A stretch of 64,000 nucleotides of DNA from Rhodanobacter sp. B05 (lineage in GTDB: Bacteria > Pseudomonadota > Gammaproteobacteria > Xanthomonadales > Rhodanobacteraceae): the NCBI RefSeq assembly GCF_002001085.1, contig NZ_MUNU01000016.1, positions 109,178 to 173,177 on the forward strand, in the 5' to 3' direction. A program made the position numbers and the translations under genes. The notes under the pieces were generated by a model, which did no database searches, was not told the origin of the DNA, and saw nothing but the letters and a program-made list of their open reading frames with translations. Shown piece after piece: positions 35,144 to 44,216 of the stretch. The first letter of the stretch is position 1. The number at the start of each line of letters is the position of its first letter.

Positions 35144-37756
35144 CTATTCGATGATGATTTCCTCGGCCTCGGCGCGCATGTTGTAGGGGCTGGACATCAC
35201 CTTGCCGTAGGCACCGGCCTGGGCGATCAGCATCACATCGCCTTCCTGCGCCTCGGGCAGGCGGCGGTCGCTGCCCAGCACGTCGCCGCTTTCGCAGATC
35301 GGGCCGACGATCTGGTACAGCGCGGTGGCCGGTTCGTGCAGGCGGGTCAGGTTGACGATCTCGTGCCAGGCGTCGTACAGCGCGGGACGGATCAGGCTGT
35401 TCATGCCGGTGTCGAGGCCGAGATAGCGCAGTGCGCCCTTGCCTTTCTGCTGGGTCACTTTCGCCAGCAGCACGCCGGCGTCGGCGACCAGGTAGCGGCC
35501 GGGCTCCATCCACAGCTGGTAGTGCGGATAGGCGGCCTTGACCTCGCGCAGCACGCGGTCGAGTGCGGGGATGTCCAGCCGCGCCTCGCCCGGATGCGAG
35601 GGCACACCCAGGCCACCGCCGATGTCGATGAAGCTGACGCTGCCGATGCGCTCCGCCAGGCTGGCCAGCTGCGCGTAGACCTCGCCCCAGTGCGCGTCGT
35701 CGAGAATGCCCGAGCCCAGATGAGCGTGCAGGCCGCGCACGGTGACGCCATGCGCGTCGGCCAGGCGCAGGAAGTCATCGAGCTGGTCGACCGGCAAACC
35801 GAACTTGCTGCCGCTGCCGCCGGTGCGCACCTTCTCGTGATGGCCCAGCCCGCGGCCCAGGTCCACCCGCAACACGATCTCGCGGCCGCGGAACAGCTCG
35901 CCCCAGTGCTCCAGTGGATACAGTGCATCCAGCGACACGGTGGCGCGGGTGGTCAGTGCCCAGGCGTAATCCTCGCGCGGCGCAAAGTTCGGCGTGAACA
36001 GCAAGGGCGCGGCTTCGGGCACGTGCGCCATCACGAACTTCAGCTCGCCCGGCGACACGCACTCGAAGCCGAAGCCCTCCTCGGCCAGCGCGCCGAGGAT
36101 CGCCGGGTGGGTGTTCGCTTTCACCGCGTAATGCAGGCGATCGACCGCGGCCAGCGACTTCAGCTCGCGCGCCTGATGGCGCACGGTGGGCAGGTGGTAG
36201 ACGTAACGCGGCGTGGCCGCCGCACCGATCTGCAGCAGGCGCTCGCGCTCGGCCTCGTGCCACCAGGCCGCCGCCGCGTCGAGCGTTTCGCCAGTGCCGT
36301 ACAAGGCCTGCCAGCTGGGACCGAACAACGCGCTGTCGTCGGTGCGCAACGCGCCGGCGCCGATCAGCAGGTCATGCAGATGCGGCAACAGCGCGTCGAC
36401 CACTTCCTCGTCCACCACGAAGGTGAGGTTCAAGTTGTTCGACGATTGCGAAATCATGTGCACCCGCAGCTGGCCGAACTCGGCCAGCACGCCGGACAAG
36501 GTGTGCAGCAGCGAGCGCATGCCGCGCCCGACCAGGGTGATCGCGGCGCACGGCGCGATCACCTTGACCCGGCACACCTTGGCCAGGTCGCTGGCCAAGG
36601 CGGCGATCGCGTCGGAGTCGAGCAGGTTCTCGGTGGGATCGAGCGACACCGTGACGTTGGTCTCGGCCGAACCGATCAGGTCCACCGACAGGCCGTGCTG
36701 CTTGAAGTGTGCGAACACGTCGGCGAGAAAGCCGACCTGCTGCCACATGCCCACCGACTCCATCGACACCAGGGTGATGCCCTTGCGCGCACTGATCGCC
36801 TTGACACTGGGCGCATGCGCGCGCACCTCGGGGCCGATCACGGTGCCCTCGAGTTCGGGCCGGTTGGTGTCCTTGATCAGCAGCGGCACGCGCGGCTCGC
36901 GCAACGGCGACAGGCAGCGCGGGTGCAGCACCTTGGCACCGGTGGAGGCAATTTCCTGCGCCTCTTCGTAATCCAGCCGCTGCAGCAGGCGCGCGCCCGG
37001 TACCTGGCGCGGGTTGGCGGTGAACATGCCGGCCACGTCGGTCCAGATTTCAACCCGCTGCGCTTTCAGCAGCGCGCCGAAATACGCGGCCGACGTATCC
37101 GAGCCGCCGCGACCAAGCAGCACGGTGCGACCCTGGCTTTCGCGGGCGATGAAGCCCTGGGTGATGAACACCTCGCCCAGCGTGGCGAGTCGCGCATTCA
37201 ATGCAGGATCGGGCTTCGCCTCGACCATCGCCGAGAGCAGCCGGGTGCGCTCGTTCTGGTTCGGCAAGGCGATCGCGGCGAGGCAGTCGCGCGCGTCCAG
37301 CCATTGCGTGGGCAGCCCGCTGTGGCTGAGGAACGCGGCGCCCAGCGCGCTGGACATCAGCTCGCCATGCGCCTGCACTTCGGCCTTCCAGGCCAGTTCG
37401 CCATGGCCCACCGGGCCGTCCTCCGCCAGCCGCGCCAGGTCGCCCAGACGCTCATTGAGCGTATCCGGCAGAGCAAGCTGCATATGCTCAAGCAACTCGT
37501 AATGGCGCTGCACGATAGCCTTCGCTGCATCCCCGCGTTCCGCCCGATTGGCATGGCGGCACAGCTGCCTGAGCCCGTCGGTGATGCCGGACAAGGCGGA
37601 AACCACCACCAGCACGCGAGCGCCTTCCGCGCGGCGACTGGCAACCAGCTCGCGGATGTTCTGCCAGCGCGGCAGCGTGGCGACGCTGGTGCCGCCGAAC
37701 TTCATCACGATCCAGGGGGCGTCTGGGGGCAACGGCGCGGGGATTGGCGAGGTCAC
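35144..37756 (-). CDS. Bifunctional aspartate kinase / diaminopimelate decarboxylase (LysC-LysA fusion)
   Basis: An 870-residue fusion of the first and last enzymes of lysine synthesis. Residues 1-460: aspartokinase with KFGGTSVATLPRW (18-30), GRGGSDTSAAYFG and C-terminal ACT repeats (ITLVSMESVGMWQQVGFLADVF) for lysine feedback. Residues about 500-870: fold-III PLP decarboxylase with LHYAVKANTHP (PLP Lys546), HLGSGI, IDIGGGLGVP, EPGRYLVADAG and CESGDVLGSD. Such fusions are known in Xanthomonas. The decarboxylase supplies lysine and the kinase supplies diaminopimelate for peptidoglycan. Start ATG 37756; the open frame has no other obvious start. Confidence 0.95.
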   Translation of the reverse strand: MTSPIPAPLPPDAPWIVMKFGGTSVATLPRWQNIRELVASRRAEGARVLVVVSALSGITDGLRQLCRHANRAERGDAAKAIVQRHYELLEHMQLALPDTLNERLGDLARLAEDGPVGHGELAWKAEVQAHGELMSSALGAAFLSHSGLPTQWLDARDCLAAIALPNQNERTRLLSAMVEAKPDPALNARLATLGEVFITQGFIARESQGRTVLLGRGGSDTSAAYFGALLKAQRVEIWTDVAGMFTANPRQVPGARLLQRLDYEEAQEIASTGAKVLHPRCLSPLREPRVPLLIKDTNRPELEGTVIGPEVRAHAPSVKAISARKGITLVSMESVGMWQQVGFLADVFAHFKQHGLSVDLIGSAETNVTVSLDPTENLLDSDAIAALASDLAKVCRVKVIAPCAAITLVGRGMRSLLHTLSGVLAEFGQLRVHMISQSSNNLNLTFVVDEEVVDALLPHLHDLLIGAGALRTDDSALFGPSWQALYGTGETLDAAAAWWHEAERERLLQIGAAATPRYVYHLPTVRHQARELKSLAAVDRLHYAVKANTHPAILGALAEEGFGFECVSPGELKFVMAHVPEAAPLLFTPNFAPREDYAWALTTRATVSLDALYPLEHWGELFRGREIVLRVDLGRGLGHHEKVRTGGSGSKFGLPVDQLDDFLRLADAHGVTVRGLHAHLGSGILDDAHWGEVYAQLASLAERIGSVSFIDIGGGLGVPSHPGEARLDIPALDRVLREVKAAYPHYQLWMEPGRYLVADAGVLLAKVTQQKGKGALRYLGLDTGMNSLIRPALYDAWHEIVNLTRLHEPATALYQIVGPICESGDVLGSDRRLPEAQEGDVMLIAQAGAYGKVMSSPYNMRAEAEEIIIE

Positions 37757-37888
37757 GTGGGTTCGCTGTCGGGAGAAGTATGTTCAGCCAGTGTTGCGCT
37801 GCGGCATTGGAATTGCAAATGGTTTTGTGGGGGAATTTCGTTTGGACGTATGGACGGCTGAATCTTCGTGAAGCACTCGATGAGCGAA

Positions 37889-37988
37889 CTCCCTCCCCTG
37901 CTTGCAGGGGAGGGTTGGGGTGGGGTGCTTTTGACTCTGACGAAGAGCTGACCCCACCTCGATCCTCCCCTGCAAGCAGGGGAGGAGG
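37889..37988. repeat. Inverted pair of 22-bp palindromes between lysCA and fumarase
   Basis: Palindromes CCTCCCCTGCTTGCAGGGGAGG (37892-37913, one central TT/AA exchange) and its inverted partner at 37964-37985, each joined to a TTGGGGTGGGGT / ACCCCACCTCGA flank. The space between is 50 bases. The 258-base gap has no gene. Confidence 0.75.
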
Positions 37989-38014
37989 CGATGGCGTGCG
38001 CTGCGCGCACTGAT

Positions 38015-39532
38015 TTATTGAACAAAGACGGGAATCTTGCCGATGCGGGATTGCCATTCTCGCGGCCCGGTCTGGTGCACCGAGGTGCCACCGGAATCCA
38101 CCGCAACGGTGACCGGCATGTCCTCCACGGTGAACTCGTAGATCGCCTCCATGCCCAGATCGGCGAAGCCGACCACGCGCGAGGCCTTGATCGCCTTCGA
38201 TACCAGATACGCAGCGCCGCCAACCGCCATCAGATACACCGACCGGTGCTTCTTGATCGCCTCGATCGCGGCCGGGCCGCGCTCGGCCTTGCCGACCATG
38301 CCGAGCAACCCGGTCTGCGCCAGCACCTGTTCGGTGAACTTGTCCATCCGCGTGGCCGTGGTGGGACCAGCCGGCCCGACCACTTCCTCGCGCACCGGAT
38401 CGACCGGACCGACGTAGTAGATGAAGCGGCCGTTGAAATCCACCGGCAGCGGCTCGCCCTTGTTCAACATCTCGACCATGCGCTTGTGCGCGGCATCGCG
38501 GCCGGTGAGCAGCTTGCCGTTGAGCAGCAGGGTTTCGCCCGGCTTCCAGCTCGCCACTTCTTCACGGGTGACGGTGTCGAGAGTCACCCGGCGACCCTTC
38601 GAGGTGTCGTAGGTCAGCTTCGGCCAGTCTTCCAGCGACGGCGGATCGAGCATCACCGGGCCGGAGCCGTCCAGCACGAAGTGCGCGTGGCGGGTGGCGG
38701 CACAATTCGGAATCATCGCCACCGGCAGGTTCGCGGCGTGAGTGGGGAAATCCTTCACCTTGACGTCGAGCACGGTGGTGAGGCCGCCCAGGCCCTGCGC
38801 GCCGATGCCCAGCGCGTTGACCTTCTCGAACAGTTCGATGCGCAATTCCTCGGCGCGATTGGCGGGGCCGCGCGCGATCAGCTCCTGGATGTCGATCGAC
38901 TCCATCAGCGACTCCTTCGCCATCAGCATCGCCTTCTCGGCGGTGCCGCCAATGCCGATGCCGAGCATGCCCGGCGGGCACCAGCCGGCACCCATCGTGG
39001 GTACGGTCTTCAGCACCCAGTCGACGATCGAGTCGGACGGATTGAGCATCGCGAATTTCGACTTCGCCTCCGAACCGCCTCCCTTGGCCGCCACGATCAC
39101 CTCGACCGTGTCGCCCGGCACGATCGACATGTTGACCACCGACGGCGTGTTGTCTTTCGTGTTGATGCGCTTGCCGGCCGGGTCGGCCAGCACGCTGGCG
39201 CGCAGCTTGTTGTCAGGGTCCAGGTAGGCGCGGCGCACGCCCTCGTTGGCCATGTCCTCCAGCGACATGGTGGCGTCGTCCCAGCGCACGTTCATGCCCA
39301 CTTTCAGGAACACGGTGACGATGCCGGTGTCCTGGCACAACGGGCGGTGGCCTTCGGCGGCCATGCGCGAGTTGATCAGGATCTGCGCCATCGCATCCTT
39401 CGCGGCGGGCGATTCCTCGCGCTCGTACGCGGCGGCGAGGCTCTTGATGTAATCGACCGGGTGGTAGTAGCTGATGTACTGCAGGGCGTCGGCGACGGAC
39501 TGGATCAGGTCTTCTTGCTTGATGTGGGCCAT
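38015..39532 (-). CDS. Fumarate hydratase, class I
   Basis: TCA-cycle enzyme with a [4Fe-4S] cluster, hydrating fumarate to malate; 505 residues. Single-chain class I architecture: N-terminal alpha domain with the cluster cysteines at 66 (RPLCQDTG), 185 (GAGWCPPGM) and 277 (IPNCAATRH), and C-terminal beta domain with GRDAAHKRM, GPAGPTTATRMD, and GGTSVH. Start ATG 39532 has only weak upstream purines; the longer frame from 39676 is not conserved-looking. Similar to FumA/FumB. Confidence 0.94.
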   Translation of the reverse strand: MAHIKQEDLIQSVADALQYISYYHPVDYIKSLAAAYEREESPAAKDAMAQILINSRMAAEGHRPLCQDTGIVTVFLKVGMNVRWDDATMSLEDMANEGVRRAYLDPDNKLRASVLADPAGKRINTKDNTPSVVNMSIVPGDTVEVIVAAKGGGSEAKSKFAMLNPSDSIVDWVLKTVPTMGAGWCPPGMLGIGIGGTAEKAMLMAKESLMESIDIQELIARGPANRAEELRIELFEKVNALGIGAQGLGGLTTVLDVKVKDFPTHAANLPVAMIPNCAATRHAHFVLDGSGPVMLDPPSLEDWPKLTYDTSKGRRVTLDTVTREEVASWKPGETLLLNGKLLTGRDAAHKRMVEMLNKGEPLPVDFNGRFIYYVGPVDPVREEVVGPAGPTTATRMDKFTEQVLAQTGLLGMVGKAERGPAAIEAIKKHRSVYLMAVGGAAYLVSKAIKASRVVGFADLGMEAIYEFTVEDMPVTVAVDSGGTSVHQTGPREWQSRIGKIPVFVQ

Positions 39533-39885
39533 GGACTCGGCTTTTCGCGGATGGGATCGTCCCGCAAGCTTGTGCACGGGGACAACGAACGCCCATTGTG
39601 CCGCACGTGCGGCCCCGGACAAAACGCCGCAACGGCGCGCAGCTGAGCACCGGATTCGCCAGGAAGAGGGCGACAACGTCCGAACTTTTCATGAACTCCG
39701 GTTGGTACTAAGCTCGGCGAAGCGGCGCAACGCCGGTCGTCAGGGGGAACTGACGACGTCGCTGGGGAAACTGCAAGTCATTCGTGAATCGCCTTGGCTG
39801 GGTTCCAAAGCGATGCCGCCTTCCGTTCATGTGTCGAAAGCGCATCCGTTTGCATCCAGCCCCGTCTACTCAGGGAGTAACACTC
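39533..39885. other. Intergenic leader region of the S53 protease gene
   Basis: 353 bases between divergent starts with no gene of its own. It must hold promoters for both fumarase and the protease. It contains a hairpin GTCGTCAG (39736-39743) / CTGACGAC (39750-39757) with a GGGGAA loop about 130 bases before the protease start. TACTAAG at about 39706-39712 may be a -10 element for the protease. Nothing else is seen. Confidence 0.4.
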
Positions 39886-41787
39886 ATGCATTTGAAATTG
39901 CGCAGGAAGGCCCTCGCCATCACCCTGGCCGCCATGCTGGCGGGAGTGGCCACCTCGGCCACCGCCGCCGGTCTGCAGGCCGTCACCGACCAGGGCCTGG
40001 CACCCACCGATCAAACCGTGACCGTCAGCCTCGTGCTGCGATTGCGTCACGAAGACCAGCTCGAGAACTACGTTCAGCAAACCGCCATGCCGGGCAGCGC
40101 GAACTTCCAGAAATTCCTCACCACGGCCGAATTCGCCGCACGCTACGGCGCCACCGACGCGCAGATATCCCGGGTCCAGAGCTATCTGGGCCAACACGGC
40201 CTGAGCGGCGAGGTGCTGGACAACCACATGGTGATCAGCGTGCGCGGCACGCTTGGCCAGTTCAGCAAGATGTTCGGCACGCCGGTGCATACCTACGTTT
40301 CGCGCGAGACCGGCCGGCGCTTCCATCGCCCAACCGGTCCGCTGGTGATGCCGGTGGGCATGGACAATAACGTGATCCTCGCCAGCGGCCTCAGCACCGA
40401 ATGGCATTACGTGCCGCACCACACGTCGAAGTTGCCGGTGCCGGCCCTGCACATCGCCAACCCGCCGACCACGCTGTCCGCCAAGGCGGTCCCCGCCGCC
40501 GGCGACCCGACCGCCACGGGCATCCCCGGCGAGTACACCGTGGGTGACGTGGCCAACATGTACAACATCAATCCGCTGTACCAGCGCGGCATCACCGGCG
40601 CGGGCTCGACAGTGGCCATCGTCACCCTCGCCAACTTCGACCCGGCGGATGCGGAGGACTACTGGGCCGCGATCGGGCTGAACACCAAGCCGAACCGCAT
40701 CACCCAGGTCGACCTCGATGGCGGCGGTGGCACGGACGGTGCCGACGAAACCACGCTCGACGTGCAGCAGGCCGGCGGCCTGGCGCCGCAGGCCAACATC
40801 ATCGTCTATGACGCGCCCAATACCGGCTCGGGCCTCGTCAATGCGTTCGCCCGCGCGGTCTCCGACAACAAGGCCGACAGCATCTCGACCAGCTGGGGCC
40901 TGGGCGAGATCTTCAACTTCGCCGCCTTGAACGTCGATGGCGCCCGCAACACCGACACCACCGACGTAGGCGACCTGAAGGCCTACCACCAGATCTTCCT
41001 GGAGGCGGCGGTACAGGGACAGTCGATGTTCGCCGCCAGCGGCGACTCCGGTGCCTACGATACGGTTCGCCAGCTCGGCAGCGGCGACGGTCCCGGCCAG
41101 TTCAGCGCGCCGCTCACCGTCGATGCACCGGCCTCGGATCCGTACATCACCGCCGCCGGAGGTACCACGGTGCCGGTGAAGTTCGTCAACTCCGCCGGAG
41201 ATGTGGTGCTCTCGATCGATCAGGAAAGCGTCTGGGGCTGGGATTATCTGCTGCCGTTCGTGCCAAGCCGCGACGCGGTGTTCTCGGTCGGTGGCGGCGG
41301 TGGCGTCAGCGTCTACTGGCGCTCGCCGCTGTACCAGTTCTTCACTTCGGGCACGCGCCGCAGCGAAAAGAACCAGGCGCTGGTATTCAATGACCCGGCC
41401 AGCGGCCCGACTACCTACCTGAAACTGCCGGGCAACTTCGCCGGGCGCAACGTACCGGACATCTCGCTCAACGCCGACCCGGAAACCGGCTATTTGCTGG
41501 TGTTCCAGGGCGGCTTGTACAGCTCCGGCGGCACCAGTTTCGTGGCGCCGCAACTGAACGGGATCACCGCCCTGCTGCGACAGAGCACCGGACACCGCAT
41601 CGGTCTGTGGAATCCGCACATGTACCTGCTGCAGAACGTCTTCGGCTACGGCAAGTGGTCTGCCTTCAACCGCATCAGCGCCGGCGACAACTGGTTCTAC
41701 GCCGGCAACGGCCGCTACAACCCGGGCGCCGGCATCGGCACCCTGAACGTGGCCAATTTCGACCAGTTCCTGCGGGTCGGCTTCTGA
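39886..41787 (+). CDS. Secreted S53-family (sedolisin/kumamolisin-like) serine-carboxyl peptidase
   Basis: A 633-residue exported acid-type protease. A signal peptide (about 1-27, ending ATAA) is followed by a pro-kumamolisin activation domain (about 30-190: NFQKFLTTAEFAARYGATDAQI) and the catalytic domain: Glu288 and Asp292 in GADETTLDVQQ, oxyanion Asp387 in SGDSGAYD, and nucleophile Ser551 in GGTSFVAPQ. The C-terminal GRYNPGAGIGTLN is the calcium-site region. Start ATG 39886 with AGGGAG 9 bases upstream. A strong hairpin terminator follows. Likely digests proteins outside the cell or in the periplasm. Confidence 0.94.
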   Translation: MHLKLRRKALAITLAAMLAGVATSATAAGLQAVTDQGLAPTDQTVTVSLVLRLRHEDQLENYVQQTAMPGSANFQKFLTTAEFAARYGATDAQISRVQSYLGQHGLSGEVLDNHMVISVRGTLGQFSKMFGTPVHTYVSRETGRRFHRPTGPLVMPVGMDNNVILASGLSTEWHYVPHHTSKLPVPALHIANPPTTLSAKAVPAAGDPTATGIPGEYTVGDVANMYNINPLYQRGITGAGSTVAIVTLANFDPADAEDYWAAIGLNTKPNRITQVDLDGGGGTDGADETTLDVQQAGGLAPQANIIVYDAPNTGSGLVNAFARAVSDNKADSISTSWGLGEIFNFAALNVDGARNTDTTDVGDLKAYHQIFLEAAVQGQSMFAASGDSGAYDTVRQLGSGDGPGQFSAPLTVDAPASDPYITAAGGTTVPVKFVNSAGDVVLSIDQESVWGWDYLLPFVPSRDAVFSVGGGGGVSVYWRSPLYQFFTSGTRRSEKNQALVFNDPASGPTTYLKLPGNFAGRNVPDISLNADPETGYLLVFQGGLYSSGGTSFVAPQLNGITALLRQSTGHRIGLWNPHMYLLQNVFGYGKWSAFNRISAGDNWFYAGNGRYNPGAGIGTLNVANFDQFLRVGF

Positions 41788-41795
41788 CCTGACCA

Positions 41796-41822
41796 CCGGC
41801 CCGCGCGCAAGGCGCGGGCCGG
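41796..41822. terminator. Hairpin terminator after the S53 protease
   Basis: Perfect 11-bp GC-rich stem CCGGCCCGCGC (41796-41806), loop GCAAG, partner at 41812-41822. Confidence 0.85.
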
Positions 41823-41885
41823 TTCGCCGGCTTGTCGGCAAACCTCTTCGATGCGATCTTCAGGCTTTCCCTGCCAGGAATCGCC

Positions 41886-42776
41886 ATGCCACATCCACGC
41901 CGTTTCCTGCAGCTGGATGTCTTCGCCAGCCGACTCTTCGACGGCAACCCGCTGGCCGTGGTGGTGGATGCCGAAGGACTGGACGGCGATGCGATGCAGC
42001 GCATCGCGCGCTGGACCAACCTCTCCGAAACCACGTTCCTGTTGCCGCCGACCGTGCCGCAGGCGGACTACCGCGTGCGCATCTTCACCCCGCGCCAGGA
42101 GTTGCCGTTCGCCGGCCACCCCAGCGTGGGCAGCGCCTACGTGGCGATCGAGGTCGGCCTGGTCGATGCAGGCAAGGCCGCGCTGATCCAGCAGTGCGCA
42201 GCCGGACTGCTGCCGGTGCAGGTCGTCGGCCAGGGCCCAGCGCGGATCATCCATGTGCAAGCCCCGCCGGCGCGGTTGACGCCCGTCGATGACACCCTGC
42301 GTGCGCAACTGGCCCGCGCACTGCACATCGAACTCGCGCCGGAGCAGGCCAGCCATGTCGACAACGGCCCGCACTGGATCTTGTGCCATCTGCACGAGGC
42401 GGCGGTGGTTCGCGCGCTGGCGCCGGAGATGGGCCCGCTCGCGGAGCTGTGCCTGCGTCACGGCGCGGTGGGCGTCAGCGTGTTCGGGCGCGAACTTTCC
42501 GGCGATGCGGCGATGGCGGTACGCGCGTTCTGCCCGGCCGACGGCATGCCGGAAGATCCGGTCACCGGCAGCGCCAACGCGGCGATCATGGTCTGGCTCG
42601 GCGCGCGCGAGGACCGCGACGGCTATGGCCTGCGCTATCGCGCCAGCCAGGGCCGCGAGATCGGCCGCAACGGCTGCGTCGAAGTCGCACGTGATCGCGC
42701 CAGCGGTGCCATCACCATCGGCGGTGCGTGCGTGATCGGCGTGCGCGGCGCATTGCAGTGGCCCGCAAATCCCTGA
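41886..42776 (+). CDS. PhzF-family isomerase-like protein
   Basis: A 296-residue protein of the PhzF/DAP-epimerase fold family. Typical points: FLQLDVFASRLFDGNPLAVVVDAEGL (8-33), LSETTFLLPPT, VRIFTPRQELPFAGHPSVGSAY (63-85), and CPADGMPEDPVTGSANAA near 220-235 carrying the second half of the active site. Members isomerise small acids; only phenazine-producing strains use it for phenazine, and no other phz gene is here, so the substrate is unknown. Start ATG 41886 has AGGAA upstream. Confidence 0.9.
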   Translation: MPHPRRFLQLDVFASRLFDGNPLAVVVDAEGLDGDAMQRIARWTNLSETTFLLPPTVPQADYRVRIFTPRQELPFAGHPSVGSAYVAIEVGLVDAGKAALIQQCAAGLLPVQVVGQGPARIIHVQAPPARLTPVDDTLRAQLARALHIELAPEQASHVDNGPHWILCHLHEAAVVRALAPEMGPLAELCLRHGAVGVSVFGRELSGDAAMAVRAFCPADGMPEDPVTGSANAAIMVWLGAREDRDGYGLRYRASQGREIGRNGCVEVARDRASGAITIGGACVIGVRGALQWPANP

Positions 42777-42838
42777 GCCGCCTTGCCGAATGCGCGGCGC
42801 GCGGCCATGCTGTCGCGCCGCCACTTCCGACCTGACCG

Positions 42839-44164
42839 ATGCTTGCAGCCAGCCCCGCCGGCACTTACCTCCGCAGCCTGCGCCCCTGGGATGCCGCACT
42901 GATCGTGGTGGGCGGCATCATCGGTGGCGGCATCTTTCTCAATCCCGGGATTGCCGCGCAGCGCACCGAATCGGGGCTGGCGCTGTTACTGATGTGGGCC
43001 GGCGCCGGCGTGCTCACCCTGGTCGGTGCGCTGTGCTACGCCGAACTGGGCGCGCGTCGACCGCATGCCGGCGGCACTTATGTCTACCTGCGCGAGGCGT
43101 TCGGTCCGCTGGCCGGCTTCCTGTTCGGCTGGACCATGCTGCTGGTGATCTACTCCGGCTCGACCGCGGCGGTGGCGACGATCTTCGCCAGCTACGCCGC
43201 CGCCCTGTTCGGGCTGCCGCCGGCATGGGCGCTGCCGCTGACCGTCGGCGGTCTGGTCTTCGTCACCGGCATCAACCTGTTCGGCATCCGCCTCGGCGCG
43301 CAGATCCAGAACCTGTTCGCCCTGCTCAAGCTGCTGGCGGTGGCGGTGCTGGTGGTGTGCGGCCTGTTCCTCGCCGGGGCGGGTCACGGCCAGGTGCTGG
43401 CGGCCGATCCGGCGCGCCACGGCGTCGGCTTCATCGGCGCGGCGCTGCCGGTGCTGTTCGCCTACTCCGGCTTCACCTATCTCAACAACCTGGCCGGCGA
43501 GGTGCGCGAGCCGCAACGCACGCTGCCGCGTGCGCTGACCCTCGGCATGCTGCTGGTGATCATCGCCTACGTGCTGGTCAACGTCGCCTATCTGGCGGTG
43601 CTCGGCCACGCCGGGCTGGCCGCGAGCACCGCGCCGGCCGCCGACGTGATGCAGCAGGTGGTCGGCCCGGTCGGCGCGAAAGTGATCGCGCTGGGCGTGG
43701 CGATTTCCACCCTCGGCTTCTGCAACATCACCCTGGTCGCCGGCGCGCGCGTGCTGCAGGTGATGGGCGAGGACGGCTTGTTCTTCCGCGCGGTGGCGCG
43801 GCTGCATCCGCGCTGGCGCACACCGAACGTCGCGCTGTTGCTGCTCGGCGGCTGGTCGATCGTGCTGGCGCTCAGCGGCAGCTATGGACAACTGCTGGAT
43901 TACGCCACCTTCGGCGACTGGCTGGCCTGCGCGGTCGGCGTGGCTACGCTGTTCTGGTATCGCCGCCACGATGGCGGCACGACCGGTTTCCGCGTACCCG
44001 GCTATCCCTGGCTGCCCCTGTTGTTCATCGGCATCGTGGCATGGGTGGTGGCAGCGACCATGCACGACAACCCGCACAACGCCGGCATCGGCGCGTTGAT
44101 CATGCTGGCTGGCGTGCCGGTGTACGTTCTCTGGCGCCGGCTGTTCAGCCGCGCAGGACCCTAA
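42839..44164 (+). CDS. APC-family amino-acid permease
   Basis: A 441-residue inner-membrane transporter with 12 helices. Helix 1 has GGIIGGGIFLNPG, the substrate-binding bend of the LeuT-fold amino acid/polyamine/organocation superfamily; helix 6 contains FAYSGFTYLNNLAGE. The family exchanges or takes up amino acids by proton coupling. It follows the PhzF-like gene by 62 bases and precedes the oxidoreductase pair by 52 bases; substrate cannot be stated. Confidence 0.88.
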   Translation: MLAASPAGTYLRSLRPWDAALIVVGGIIGGGIFLNPGIAAQRTESGLALLLMWAGAGVLTLVGALCYAELGARRPHAGGTYVYLREAFGPLAGFLFGWTMLLVIYSGSTAAVATIFASYAAALFGLPPAWALPLTVGGLVFVTGINLFGIRLGAQIQNLFALLKLLAVAVLVVCGLFLAGAGHGQVLAADPARHGVGFIGAALPVLFAYSGFTYLNNLAGEVREPQRTLPRALTLGMLLVIIAYVLVNVAYLAVLGHAGLAASTAPAADVMQQVVGPVGAKVIALGVAISTLGFCNITLVAGARVLQVMGEDGLFFRAVARLHPRWRTPNVALLLLGGWSIVLALSGSYGQLLDYATFGDWLACAVGVATLFWYRRHDGGTTGFRVPGYPWLPLLFIGIVAWVVAATMHDNPHNAGIGALIMLAGVPVYVLWRRLFSRAGP

Positions 44165-44216
44165 GCCGGGGTCGGCAATGCCACAATGTACGGATTGACC
44201 CCCGGGGAGATGATGG

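Noticed and set aside
34976..37861. Plus-strand frame of 961 codons
   Set aside because: Antisense to the LysC-LysA fusion, which is certain from its motifs.
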